From Ancylostoma caninum (taxonomy: Eukaryota; Nematoda; Chromadorea; Rhabditida; Ancylostomatidae): a stretch of DNA of 64,000 nucleotides. Numbering within the stretch: the stretch's first letter is position 1; the number at the start of each line of letters is the position of its first letter. Shown here one piece after another: positions 48,092 through 58,918 of this stretch. Location of the stretch: NCBI GenBank assembly GCA_037903475.1, contig JBAJFG010000111.1, forward strand, positions 1,054,001 to 1,118,000, given 5' to 3'. The position numbers and the translations under genes were made by a program. Below the pieces are notes generated by a model, which saw nothing but the letters and a program-made list of their open reading frames with translations, ran no database searches and was not told the DNA's origin.

Positions 48092-48168
48092 TGGATCTCC
48101 AACGGAGTGGAACCAGCGATAGGGACAGATTGCAATCTGCCGCTCAAACCACTGAGCCATCCGGGCTA
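48092..48168 (-). pseudogene. tRNA-like module 2 in element copy A
   Basis: On the minus strand: GGATGGCTCAGTGGTTTGAG (box A, perfect 4-bp D stem GCTC/GAGC), then GCAGATTGCAATCTGT (anticodon-like hairpin with GCA in the loop), and GGTTCCACTCC (box B, one mismatch). Acceptor-stem pairing is poor, so this is a tRNA-derived sequence, not a working tRNA. Confidence 0.65.
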
Positions 48169-48237
48169 CTTTTTATGTTGGAGTTTGTTAGATAACTGCA
48201 GCAGTCGTAGGCAGCATACTATATGTATTTGCAAAAC

Positions 48238-48313
48238 GGGGGCACAGGGCAGGATTCGATCCCCTGACCACCACAACGTCGATCATTCGCTCAACCCACT
48301 GAGCTATGCGCGC
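48238..48313 (-). pseudogene. tRNA-like module 1 in element copy A
   Basis: On the minus strand: GCGCGCATAGCTCAGTGGGT (box A), a GAGC D-stem partner, and GGATCGAATCC (box B). The anticodon arm does not fold well and only part of the acceptor stem pairs. The sequence is almost identical to the module at 56311 in copy B. Confidence 0.65.
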
Positions 48314-48624
48314 ACGCGATGCAACATACAAATAGTGTCCACTATTACTTACACTTACACTTATCGTAGTTTATCTTAGAAATTTAGGTGAAAAGGGAGT
48401 TGGGTGGGGCCACTCCTGTGAAGCCTAAGCCTAAGCCTCAAACCCATTCTCTTAAGCATAGGGTTAGGCTTATCTACCCTGTCTACTATGGACTAAAATT
48501 GTATTTTTCTTCGCTTTCTCCCAAGCTCGAGTGATTTATAGCTCATTAATACCGGGGCGCCGGAGGGTGGCGGCGGCCTGCGCCCGCCGGCGCCCATTTG
48601 CAGTGGCTGCCGGACCGGACTGTA

Positions 48625-51600
48625 ATCTCTTTGTATCTTAAGAATGCTGATAGTTGCGGCTGTGCAACTTTCGTGGAATTGTTGCGACCACTGCTATGTA
48701 TCCAAAACGATCAGAATCTCGGACACGAAAATTTTCGTGAGGGCTGCCTTTAAAAGAGGGGTTTCGGAAACCTTCATTAGTTTACATATAATGGACTCAT
48801 TTTGACAGTGCATTTGCCGCGACAGCGGCCCTCCTGACACTAGAGCACGTAGTCTGGTCAGTCAAACAATTGACCCACGATCGATTTGGCTTCTTTGGCG
48901 AGTTTTATCGCCTGTTTCCTTCTTCAGTTGTTCCAAGAACTAAAAGAGAACAATATAAGAGGGAACAAGCGATAAAACTTACCTGCACTTGGAGCAGAGC
49001 CGCTGTACGCAATGATTCTCTATACAGCGACAAGGAGGTGTTGCTGTTGTGGCTGCGCAACAAAATTAGTGTTGTCGCATCCACTAGTGCAGCGACACCG
49101 GTGGTGCGGCACCACCGTGTGCAACACCACATCTTCCATTGCAACACCTCTTAGGAAACCGCCGTTTAGTGGACATCCACAGGTTGCAATAGGTGTTTTG
49201 CAACCATGCATCAGAATGCCATCTATTTTCCGTAACTTAACGGATCTTTTCCTGGTTTTCGCTATTATTTGGGTCACTACTACCGCAGATCCGACGCTTC
49301 AAGCGAGGAAACGACAAAGTATGTTTTGGCGGGGCAGCCGCCCTTAATGGCAAGGTCTCACTTCACTTCCATGGCTGAGGTAGTAACAGATTCTGAATCC
49401 CTCATCACACTGATTCCAGCGGTACACATAAAATGTTTCAAAACGGTCTTTAACCCTGTTTTCCTGAATGGGCTCTGTAACATTGCTACCCCGAGTTGAC
49501 ATGTGAAGCGCTTGATCTTATCGATTAGACACGACAAGACTCGTTAGTCAGCACTGCTTGGAGCGATCCGCCTTCCGGCTCGAAGGACTAGGGACTGCGA
49601 CCCTATCAAAGACGGGGTCCTCGTCATTTCTGTTACTTCTGACCTACATTGTTGGGATCAGCGTGGCAAGGAGATCAAAGAATCGTTGATATCATCAACG
49701 TGAAAAATAGAGATGGACCACTACCTTTAAGGTAGAATGAAGACCTCGAAATTTGTCACATATTGAATCTTTCACTGTAGCGTGAACCCATCAGTATCAG
49801 GGTCACCCAGAATTGGTACCTTGTTAACCCGTCTCAGCTCAACTTTGTCTCTAGACGGACGGTCATTTCTCCTGACTCAAACCTTCTTGATTTACCGATT
49901 TGAGCAATGCTGGAAGAAAAGGCCAAAGGAGAAAGAAAAAACGAATTAGTGTTCTATTTTTTTCGATGTTGCCGCAGAGATTTCGTAGAAAAATTCGGCA
50001 ACATAAGGATCGACTTGCACTAGAGCAGTATCCCGAGCATCTGAAGGTTGTGATCCAGGCAAAGGAAAGGAGATCGAACGAAATTAATGTCTTTTTCATC
50101 ACGTGTAAATGAATTGTTCTCAAAGAGGTCGTCCGCAAACGTGGTTTTATATGCTTTCTATGCTCTTTTTTTTACAGTGGGACAGTATTTATGCGTTACC
50201 CTGTGTTACTGGTAAAATCTCCCATCCCCACATGTGCGGCAGATCAATATTGGGCTAGTCGCAATCAATAATGTACACGGCGCACATCAATGACCTCCGT
50301 AACCATTAACTCTCTTCACTGACACTTTCTACCGGTGATAACTAGCTCAATATTTTTCCGAAGCTACACTCACTTCCACACTTGGATTACTTCCCTTCGC
50401 TAAATTAGTTCATTCTCAGTGTTGCCTTTCTCTTTCCAACAGAGATAACTTCATAATCTAAGAATTCACCTTCCAATATGCACCTTCCCAGGCGAAAACT
50501 CCATCTAAGGATGAGGAAATTAATACTATGCTATGAGGCAGGCCCCTTATTTAAGACAATTCGGGAGGGCCTTTGTGAGAGCACAACTAATTGTAAGCTT
50601 CGCCGCCCTCCGTTTAGCGAGATGAACCCCGCCCACTGGCAAACAGTACCCTCGTGGAAATTTTTCGGCTCGATTAATTTCCCACAATTTTTATCAGGAA
50701 AAAGCCACTGACCAGACGTTGTCGAGTGTTTGCCTTTTTTCAAAGCACCAAAGAACCGGGGTAGTTTACCTATGTAAGCAAAAAGTATCGGGTATCGACA
50801 AACACTAGTTAGAGAGCCACGACACTACCAGTGCTTGTAGGGCCCACAAAAAGTTAGAGCGTTATATTTCATATTCACGTTATGAGCTTCGCGTAAGAAT
50901 GAAGAATTACCTAGGAGTAAGGAAATCAATAAAAAAAAACCGGTCACGTTGTCGTGTCACGTTATTTGTACGCTAAAACCAACTACAGCTAGAAATGTAA
51001 GATTTGTATGATTTATTCACTAATATGAATAGGCAGCTATATACATAAAGATCGGCGTTGCTTTGGGTTCCTCCACTTCACACTCCGACTATCTTTCCGA
51101 ATTTTCCTTATCGGTGATGTGGATTTTTCCATGATTGTTCTATTGTCCTTAACCGAATTTTTATTTATTACACTGCGTGAAGACGCGAATTTAGTACCAT
51201 CTTTTAAAGACTACAGTAATACACGACCTTTTACAGCAGTTTCCTCAAGCAAACTGCTACACCCAGAGCACTAAAAAAACTATTTGAAGGCAGTTGAGCA
51301 CCACTTTATGTACTCCATCGGAATTAACGTCCTAAAATCGAAATCCTGCGATGCCCGGAATTGCCTACTCGTCAGCCTGGCTGCCTTCGCCTATATTTGA
51401 AATACATTAATATCTTATGGTAAACTGTATTATAATTATACTGTCATGCTTTTTAGCCTACCCATCATCGTTCTGACTGTGCTAAGGGACCCCATCCTTG
51501 TGGGCCTTCAGGAACAATCCTTCAAGCCTTCTTTTACTGCGCTATCCAGAAAAAACCACGACGCTCGTTGCGGATAGTTTATTTTAACCCTGTATTGTAG

Positions 51601-51925
51601 ATGGCATATGACTTTGGGTGTTTCAATACTCAATGGAATGGCTGTTTTGAAACTCAGTAAAGTAAGTGAAGAAAGATAAAGTAAATTGTGTTATTAGGAA
51701 GAAAGACGGGTAAAAAGATCTGATTCTTGAAAATAGAGCCAAGAACAGTTGAAATGATTTCAGCTTGCAGAAAAAACTACACTCTTCCATGGGACACAAC
51801 AGCTTAACGTGTCGACAACAACAAGCCAAGGAATAATTGCTGAAACCTTGAGGTCCAAGAGTAGCACAGCAGAGAATGCCCGTAAAGTACACAGCACACA
51901 ATCAGAAGTCCGTATCTTTGAACTG
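48625..51925. other. Gene-poor region, no gene recognised
   Basis: Short frames only. It includes an inverted-repeat patch at 49035-49150 whose outermost arms are GAGGTGTTGC and GCAACACCTC. No tRNA, SL RNA or other RNA gene could be folded here by eye. Confidence 0.45.
49035..49150. repeat. 116-bp palindromic patch
   Basis: GAGGTGTTGC and GCAACACCTC are perfect inverted arms. Inside, GGTGGTGC and GCACCACC and several GTTGC/GCAAC motifs also pair. It may be a small foldback element. Confidence 0.4.
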
Positions 51926-52151
51926 AAAAGTTATTCATGCTTGCGGCGCGTCAAAGTTTACGCGCCGATACACAGTGCAAAGGAGGGAGGTAGAAGACAA
52001 ATCCTGGCAGGTCAGCAATGTTCCTAGTTTTGCCGTTGGGACTGCCGCGCGAACAAACCGCGTTTCCATTTTCGCCGCTTTGGGTCGGCGCGAAAACTTT
52101 GTGAAGTTTTGTGGAGGCGCGTAAACTTTGACGCAAGCATGAATAACTTTT
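51926..52151. repeat. 226-bp foldback element
   Basis: AAAAGTTATTCATGCTTGCG at the left is the exact reverse complement of CGCAAGCATGAATAACTTTT at the right, and the arms continue inward through CGTCAAAGTTTACGCGCC. No coding frame. Typical MITE geometry with a well-preserved palindrome. Confidence 0.8.
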
Positions 52152-55100
52152 GATGTTGCACTGAATCATTTGAAAAAAAAAGACTCAGCTGCAACAGTGC
52201 AGCACGACCCGACCGTGAGCTAATTTCGCCTCGATTTTAATGGAAATCCAGCATTTCCGCGGTTTCCATGTTTGAGAATTGCATCCACTCAAGTCATTAG
52301 GCAAATGCTCCATAAAATCGGAGGAATGGTGCAAGTGCAATGACTATCACCATATTGCTATGCCAACCAGATTCGTACAAGGAATAAGATCTTCACCTAT
52401 TTAGAGTTTCGTACAACTTATCTCGTTCAGAGACCTGGAAAAAAGCACGATACACTTCAAACTGCTGCGAAATAGTGAAGAAAAATTTGAACTGTTTTTC
52501 CAGCAGTACTGAGGACTAATCTGGGCAAGATTGATAATGTACAGTATATAGCAGTATTTACTGTATGTAGCAGTATTTGCTGTATGTATGTAGCAGTATT
52601 TGCACATCTTCTTTGCAGTCTACGGCTTGCGTAGTGCAGAATTCTTTTTAATAGCGATTGACGCTCATTTCCTCCTATTCACAGCTGTGTCTTCTGCAAA
52701 AAAAAAACCTATTAACTATTGCGCTTGATAAAAGACACCTGGCAAAAAAAAACTTTAAATGGTAGGAAACACAAGTGTGATTGTCATCTCGAAGTCACCA
52801 CATCCACTAGCGGTCTTCTGGATAAGAGAATTCCCTACACTGCCCTAGGATGAGCATTCAAGACCGAGCTTGAAAGTGTATTGAAACTCTATGAGCCGTC
52901 CCTTCCTATTACTTTCCATGAGCACAGAGCTGGTCAAAACTTGATTACAAATAAAAACTTTGATTTTGTCGGTCTTTCGAAGTTTGTATAAAATTGTCAT
53001 ATTTACGTTTGGTGGAAGGAGATGGGGTGGCAATGTGCCAAGATGTGAACGGACCGCAGCAGAGCAGTAGCGTCTACTGAATCAGCTGGCATTTATTGCT
53101 CATTCATGAGAAATTGTCAATTTTTGTTTCGCACTTGCAGCTCTTTCTAAATTCTCATAGTTGTATTGAAATGAGTTGAAAGATCAAAGGGATTGCTTGG
53201 ATGAATGATAATTCCATCACTGTTTCAATGGCTACTCCAGTGTTGCCTCTCTCCATCAAATACGCAACAAGAGTCATGCTCAACTAGCAGAAACTTCAAA
53301 AAAAAGTCTTTTATTATAGGTAACTCCAAAAAAATGTGGCATCATCTTCTGTGATGAAAAAACTCAGAACAACTAAAGCACAACGAGGATTTGGTGCTGG
53401 TGACGATTAAAGTGTAGTATCAACCGCTGGAGCAATACGGAGGAAATCCGGTAGCGGTATACAAGTGGTAAAAAGAGGCTTAATCATTGGAATTGAGGAG
53501 AAGACGCTTCTCAACTCTTTGAACAAGTTTTTGATACTGTAGTACGAAAACGAAGGTAAGGCATAGTTTTGAGGGCTCTAACTGATTTGTTTGCTCGGTC
53601 TTAATGCCTGCATTGCCAAAAGACCGGCATTTTTCAGAACTTCACTTCCAACGTACAACATAACTAGTTTTTTTTTTTTCAATGTTAAACCACATATTAA
53701 TTCCTAATGACAAGAGTTAAGCAACGACGGCATGTGTGTTGCAGGTTTCATGTATGTTTTCCTCACATATGTAATAAAATTCCATCATTATGGGAAATAT
53801 GAGCTTGATTAAATTCTCAAATGGAGTCCTCAAATGGATTTCCTTTCGTACTTCAGATGAGTGGAAAGGCTTTTTCTGAGTACTCTAGTAAAAAACAGAT
53901 TGAAAACAGTAAGTTACCAAAAACTTACCAATTGAGGCAGATAATGTGAAGCTAGCAGTAAATCCTTGCGTTTTTCATCCTTTATCAGACACACTTCCCA
54001 TTACTAGATAGTTAAATTAATTTTAGAAAAAATGGCCAGATAAGGCTAGAAAATCAGTATGGAAGAGAGGGAGGGGAGGAGAGAGAGAGAGTGATAGACA
54101 GAATAAAGCACTTGACAGGGAAATGATCTCACGACTGTTGTCTAGTAAGTCAAAATTTTAAGCTGCTACTCTAATATGTATTGCTAAGAGGCTATTTCGA
54201 CCTTACTTTCCGCTTTATTATAGTTATGTTAACACTAACAAGTAAATTGTGTAAGGATAATGGGTGGCATGTGTCCTGAACTGGAGTGGTAGTTTCGTCC
54301 AACAAGATAGTCAACGCGCGAGTACGTACGTAGCCTCTCTAAGTCAACTGATGAAATAAGTGCCGGTTGAACAAACAGGACTGCAATTTATTGGGTGTGT
54401 CCGAGTAATTTAATCTATCATCAAAAGCGTGCCAGAACTCCTCAGCCATGTATGTATTATGAGCAAACACAACTACCGTGCAGAAGCAGTGGAGAATACA
54501 AATCCATGTCTAAATCCATGTTCTCTTCAAGAGAAATTTCACATGTGCTCTGAGCAAGCACTTGACTTACTGATTGCGTGTCGTTAATGAATTTCAAAAA
54601 TATCGCATTTCTCAAAACTATTTGAGAACTGTAATTCAGTTAGAACGCGTTAAAAATAGAGTCATTGCACTAATTTTATTTCACACGTTCCTATTATTAC
54701 ACATAACACTCACCCAGGGTTGTGACGTGGAGGTATGGGAACCTTATAAAGTGCAAAACTTCGAGTAAGCTACTCTTTATATAATTTCTCAAGATCCTTT
54801 GTTGTAGACCCTTTAATGTGCGCAACGAAAATCAAAGAAAATCCGTTAGAACAACAACACATGAGATGAAGCTTTTCCCTTACAGAGGGTACTAGTCTTC
54901 TGCAGATCAGACATTGATGAAGAAGTAGGACTTTTCTGCCCCTTGAATGTTTCTAAACACTAGAAATTACTTGCAGTGCAAGATGCCCCGACAATGAGAC
55001 AATTAGACGAATGAAGACAATTAGATGAAGGAGTATGAAATGAAGAAGAGAGTGTGATCAAAAGCTTCATCAGAGGAAGAAAGTGATTTCGAACTTAGTT

Positions 55101-55583
55101 GTTCAGAAACGAAACATTTACGTACTAGTTAGCCTTGTATCCTATGTATCGAGGTGGCCGTAAATCCCTACGCATATTCTAAATTAGCGCAGCACAACTT
55201 CACGACACGAAATAGTATCTTCCACCTAGTACAGTAGCCAGTTGTTTAACTAGCACACATTCTGAACATTCTGAACCGCTGAGTGTTTGATGATGTTCCT
55301 TTTTTAAAATTGGATTTAATTTTTTAAATGGGATTTTTTGTCTCTAATGTTTGATTTTATTTTAATAGAATTTTATTTTCTTTGATTTTAGGTTTGGCTC
55401 CACCTCTAGCAAGGACGACCAGAGCTGAATTTGACTATGGTTCGAGGCTTTGTGTGAGGTTTCCACAGTAGCTAGTCGTTTGCACAAACTTCACACAATT
55501 TTTGTCAGGTTTCTTGATGTTTGAGACAGACTTCGTCTTATATTTTTATCTCTGCCCATCGAGGAAAATTAAGTGTTTTCATA
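52152..55583. other. Gene-poor, AT-rich region, no gene recognised
   Basis: Only short open frames. It contains a tandem TAGCAGTATTT repeat (52541-52602) and a GA-rich tract near 54060. Confidence 0.45.
52541..52602. repeat. TAGCAGTATTT-containing tandem repeat, 3 units
   Basis: Three imperfect units of about 20-24 bp containing TAGCAGTATTT and CTGTATG follow one another. Confidence 0.65.
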
Positions 55584-56310
55584 CAGTATCGGCCAAATTA
55601 TATAGCCTTTTGAAGTCTCCCCCATTTGCTTCATAACTTCGTTTAGAGTAAAGCTTCGAAGCTCATATTTTATGTTTGTTGTAGACAATCACATGTAATA
55701 AAAAAGGAATGACATCGTACCATTTTGTAAACTAGTTTCCTTTAGACAAAATTTTTATTCACAGAGTCAAAATCTGGAATTTTGCAGCATCTACAAAAGA
55801 TCACAGAAGGGCTTTTAGGGGCAGTATTTTAGCAAGAATTGGACTCCTTGTAATAGATTCGACTCATGTTTGGACGACCACGTGTGCTTTCCAATCATTG
55901 GTCAAAGAAAAGAAATTCGAGAAAAAAAATTGAGTTCATTTCAGCATGAAGCCAATGTAAGAATTTCTACCAAATTAGCTAACTCTTCCTTAGTTACGAT
56001 GCTACAGTCCGGTCCGGCAGCCACTGTAAATGGGCGCCGGCGAGCGCCGGCCGCCGCCACCCTCCGGCGCCCCGGTATTAATGAGCTATAAATCACTCGA
56101 GTTTGGGAGAAAGCGAAGAAAAATACAATTTCAGTCCATAGTAGACAGGGTAGATAAGCCTAACCCTATGCTTAAGAATGGGTTTAAGGCTTAGGCTTAG
56201 GCTTCACAGGAGTGCCCCACCCAACTCCCTTTTCACCTAAATTTCTAAGATAAACTACGATAAGTGTAAGTGTAAGTTAGATTGGACACCATTTGTACGT
56301 TGCATCGCGT

Positions 56311-56385
56311 GCGCGCATAGCTCAGTGGGTTGAGCGAATGATCGACGTTGTGGTGGTCAGGGGATCGAATCCTGCCCTGTGCCCC
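56311..56385 (+). pseudogene. tRNA-like module 1 in element copy B
   Basis: GCGCGCATAGCTCAGTGGGT gives a box A match and a perfect 4-bp D stem with GAGC. GGATCGAATCC gives box B with one mismatch to the GGTTCGANTCC consensus, and CAGGG/TCCTG can form the T stem. About five of seven acceptor pairs form. The anticodon arm is poor. Confidence 0.65.
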
Positions 56386-56456
56386 GTTTTGCAAATACAT
56401 ATAGTATGCTGCCTACGACTGCTGCAGTTATCTAACAAACTCCAACATAAAAAGTA

Positions 56457-56530
56457 GCCCGGATGGCTCAGTGGTTTGAGCGGCAGATTGCAATCTGTCC
56501 CTATCGCTGGTTCCACTCCGTTGGAGATCC
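56457..56530 (+). pseudogene. tRNA-like module 2 in element copy B
   Basis: GCCCGGATGGCTCAGTGGTT (box A), GAGC, an anticodon-like hairpin with GCA in the loop (cysteine-like), and GGTTCCACTCC (box B, one mismatch). The 3' acceptor strand does not pair. Same sequence as the minus-strand module at 48092-48168. Confidence 0.65.
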
Positions 56531-57281
56531 AAAGTATCGCAGTGCTTGGGGTTCACTGCTTGGAACGTCCCCCGTGATCTCCTTCGGGTAGTCCAGGAAG
56601 GCATCCGGCAACGTTTTGCATAAATTTCGAAGATAAACTACGATAAGTGTAAGTGAAAGTAATAGTAATAGTGTAAGTAATAGTGAAAAACCACTTTTTC
56701 AAAGTTGAGGGAAACCGGGAGAGAGTAACTCTGCCGTAAAGGACTGCTCCACGAAAGATAAATGACAGCGGTAGAACTACTTCGCAATGGATATGGAACA
56801 ATTTATACGGATTTCGATTATTTCTGAGGATCCCGGATTGGATGAGCTTTATTATTCAGATGGGATAACTGAAGTACTGTGTCCATCTATAGAAGAATAA
56901 CGGTTATTTTTGTATTCGCAAAGCAGTGTACTACAGCAGAAAATGGAAGAGTTGGCTTCGCTTATTGTGTATTCAGAAAACTTTCCTTATGAAAATCACA
57001 AAAATGAAAAAACGTGAAAGTTGTGAAAATGGTCCCCTGCTTTATAGCTTTAACATATCCACTGCACTCTGTCCACTATGGACTAAAATTGTATTTTTCT
57101 TCTCTTTCTCCCAAGCTCGAGTGATTTATAGCTCATTAATACCGGGGCGCCGGAGGGTGGCGGCGGCCGGCGCCCGCCGGCGCCCATTTGCAGTGGCTGC
57201 CGGACCCGACTGTAGGTTAGTCACCACGCACCCAGAACGTTGAGGAAAATTCAAAAGGCTATATAATTTTGATCGTTACTG

Positions 57282-58918
57282 CAAAATAGTCACAGCCTTA
57301 CGCTCAATATTTGCACCATACTTTTCTTTGGTGTAGAAAAATAAGATGTTTGAAAATAAAGTACGCCACTGTCCCTGAAGTTCTGTTTTATTGTTTCTTG
57401 GAAATGAAATAATCCTCGCATTCATCGTGTTTACAAGAGTAGCTTGTGAGTAGCACGTGCCCTGGAATAATTTTCACTTGAAACAAATGCTCTACTGTTG
57501 AAGTTACAGGGGAGCCTTTCCATTTCAATTTCTTCGGATCTCTTGCCAATTCCACCTTATCTCTAGATCTCTAGAACAACTAGAAAATGTAAGGCTTTTT
57601 GTTATGTTGAACATTTCTCGAAATTCATTCTGCTACCGCAATTCAGGCCTGAGATGCGTACTTCGTACATCTTCGAGAATTAGCAGTATATAACGGGCGG
57701 TGCACTACGGATATGCTCGCAGTTGCATTTGAGAATTGAAACCCTATCCTTCAGCTCTAAAGTTCAAGAACGAAAAATGATGCGAAATGCAGTCGCTCTA
57801 ATTTTCATTGCTCTCTAAATGCCACTATTAGGAGAAGATAATAAAATTGGTGGATTGAGCGAAAAGGGGTTCAGTAGCTGCTACAAATGAGAGCAATTGA
57901 AGACGCTGATAACGACTTAATGGGGAACTGAATCGTCCATTGATACACATAAACAGTGAGACTAAGTACAGAACATTCCTCAATGGTTTGAGCCCACCTG
58001 ATCCCAAACTAAGACATTCGTGATGAATCGGTAAATATTGACCTAGTTTAAGTTTTTTTTTATTTGACTCGTTCATGGTCGGGAGTTTTGTATAATTACT
58101 GGATTAAACAATAGCTCTTGCAATTTTCGTCTGGTTCCAAAATTCTCGTCAAAATCATCGATGTCTGAGCCAGACTTTTGTCGATAGCCAAACTCTGTCT
58201 CGTTTTCCAATACGGTGACCGAGTTTTCTCCGTGGATCCGCTCCGGAACTCCCCCCCCCCCCGCCCCTCATACAGAGCCTCTTTTACCTTTCAGCCGTTT
58301 TATGGAAATTCAGCTTGCACCTTAGACAGCCGTGCTTTGACCTTTCTACCAGATAGCACCTTTCTCTTTTTTTAGCCTTGCCAAAGCTTCAGCTCCTCTC
58401 GGGATCTGCACATCACTTAGCATCCAAAATGCATGAGAATTGTAAACTTGAATGTGTAATGGAGAGTTCTTCGGCTCCATGAGGATCACCGTTCCCGGAC
58501 AAATCCAGACACCGCTTCGTAGTAACCAGCGCATAAAATAAAAATTTATTACTAGTCTATTGACTAGATGTGACAGAATCGCAGAACAAGCCTATGAGAG
58601 CACAAGAAAAAACAATCTACACACAATTCTAAATGGTCACAACCGGAGTCCTTAAAGTTCACCTGTAATAGCTTCGAGCTGAACGCTCAGACATGTAGAA
58701 CTAACGACTAAAATGGTGCGATATCGGCAAGCAAAGCTCAACAAATAAGTGGATCAGTGCATTCAAAATAGTGAAACTGGATTATTAAAGAACGCATGGT
58801 AAAAGCTTCTCAGCAGACACAAGCATATATACAGTTCAGAGTACACACGGCATAACGCAACTATCTACGCAACAACAAATGATGTCAGAAATATTCTTCA
58901 AAATCATCAAACATCTAC
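57282..58918. other. Downstream flank of the Na+/H+ exchanger, no gene recognised
   Basis: It holds the exchanger 3' UTR and possibly a further 3' exon if the GTGAGT at 58917-58922 is used as a donor. A poly-C tract lies near 58250. The open frames at 57828-58534 show no known domain. Confidence 0.45.

Larger units (their letters stand above)
47815..48622. mobile_element. TA-flanked inverted-repeat element carrying two tRNA-like modules, copy A
   Basis: An 808-bp element flanked by TA on both sides (47813-47814, 48623-48624). Terminal inverted repeats run about 155 bp, start CAGTCGGGTCCGGCAGCCAC, and include a very GC-rich block (GCGCCGGCGGGCGCCGGCC) then GAGCTATAAATCACTCGAG and GTCCATAGTAGACAGGG. 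The interior holds two tRNA-like sequences on the minus strand, flanked by direct repeats (ACACTTACCGTAGTTCATCT, 47969; ACACTTATCGTAGTTTATCT, 48357), and TAAGCCTAAGCCTAAGCC. The TA flanks and TIRs suggest movement by a Tc1/mariner-type transposase. There is no coding frame. Confidence 0.75.
56005..57212. mobile_element. TA-flanked inverted-repeat element carrying two tRNA-like modules, copy B
   Basis: A 1,208-bp copy flanked by TA (56003-56004, 57213-57214), with the same terminal repeats as copy A (CAGTCCGGTCCGGCAGCCAC at the left; its complement at the right). The interior is inverted relative to copy A, so both tRNA-like modules are on the plus strand, and TTAGGCTTAGGC lies near the left arm. 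It carries about 400 bp (roughly 56655-57065) that copy A lacks, replacing the innermost part of the right arm. No coding frame. Confidence 0.75.
55584..57281. mobile_element. Inverted-repeat element interrupted by the tRNA-like element copy B
   Basis: CAGTATCGGCCAAATTATAT with AGCCTTTTGAA at the left is matched by TTCAAAAGGCT with ATATAATTTTGATCGTTACTG read backwards at the right. Removing the 1.2-kb insertion leaves an element of about 490 bp with no open frame, so it looks like a non-autonomous Tc1/mariner-like relic. Confidence 0.6.

Noticed and set aside
48092..48313. Functional tRNA genes
   Set aside because: Box A and box B are present but acceptor stems pair poorly and the anticodon arms are irregular, and the same sequences recur in a repeat. 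Treated as tRNA-derived modules.
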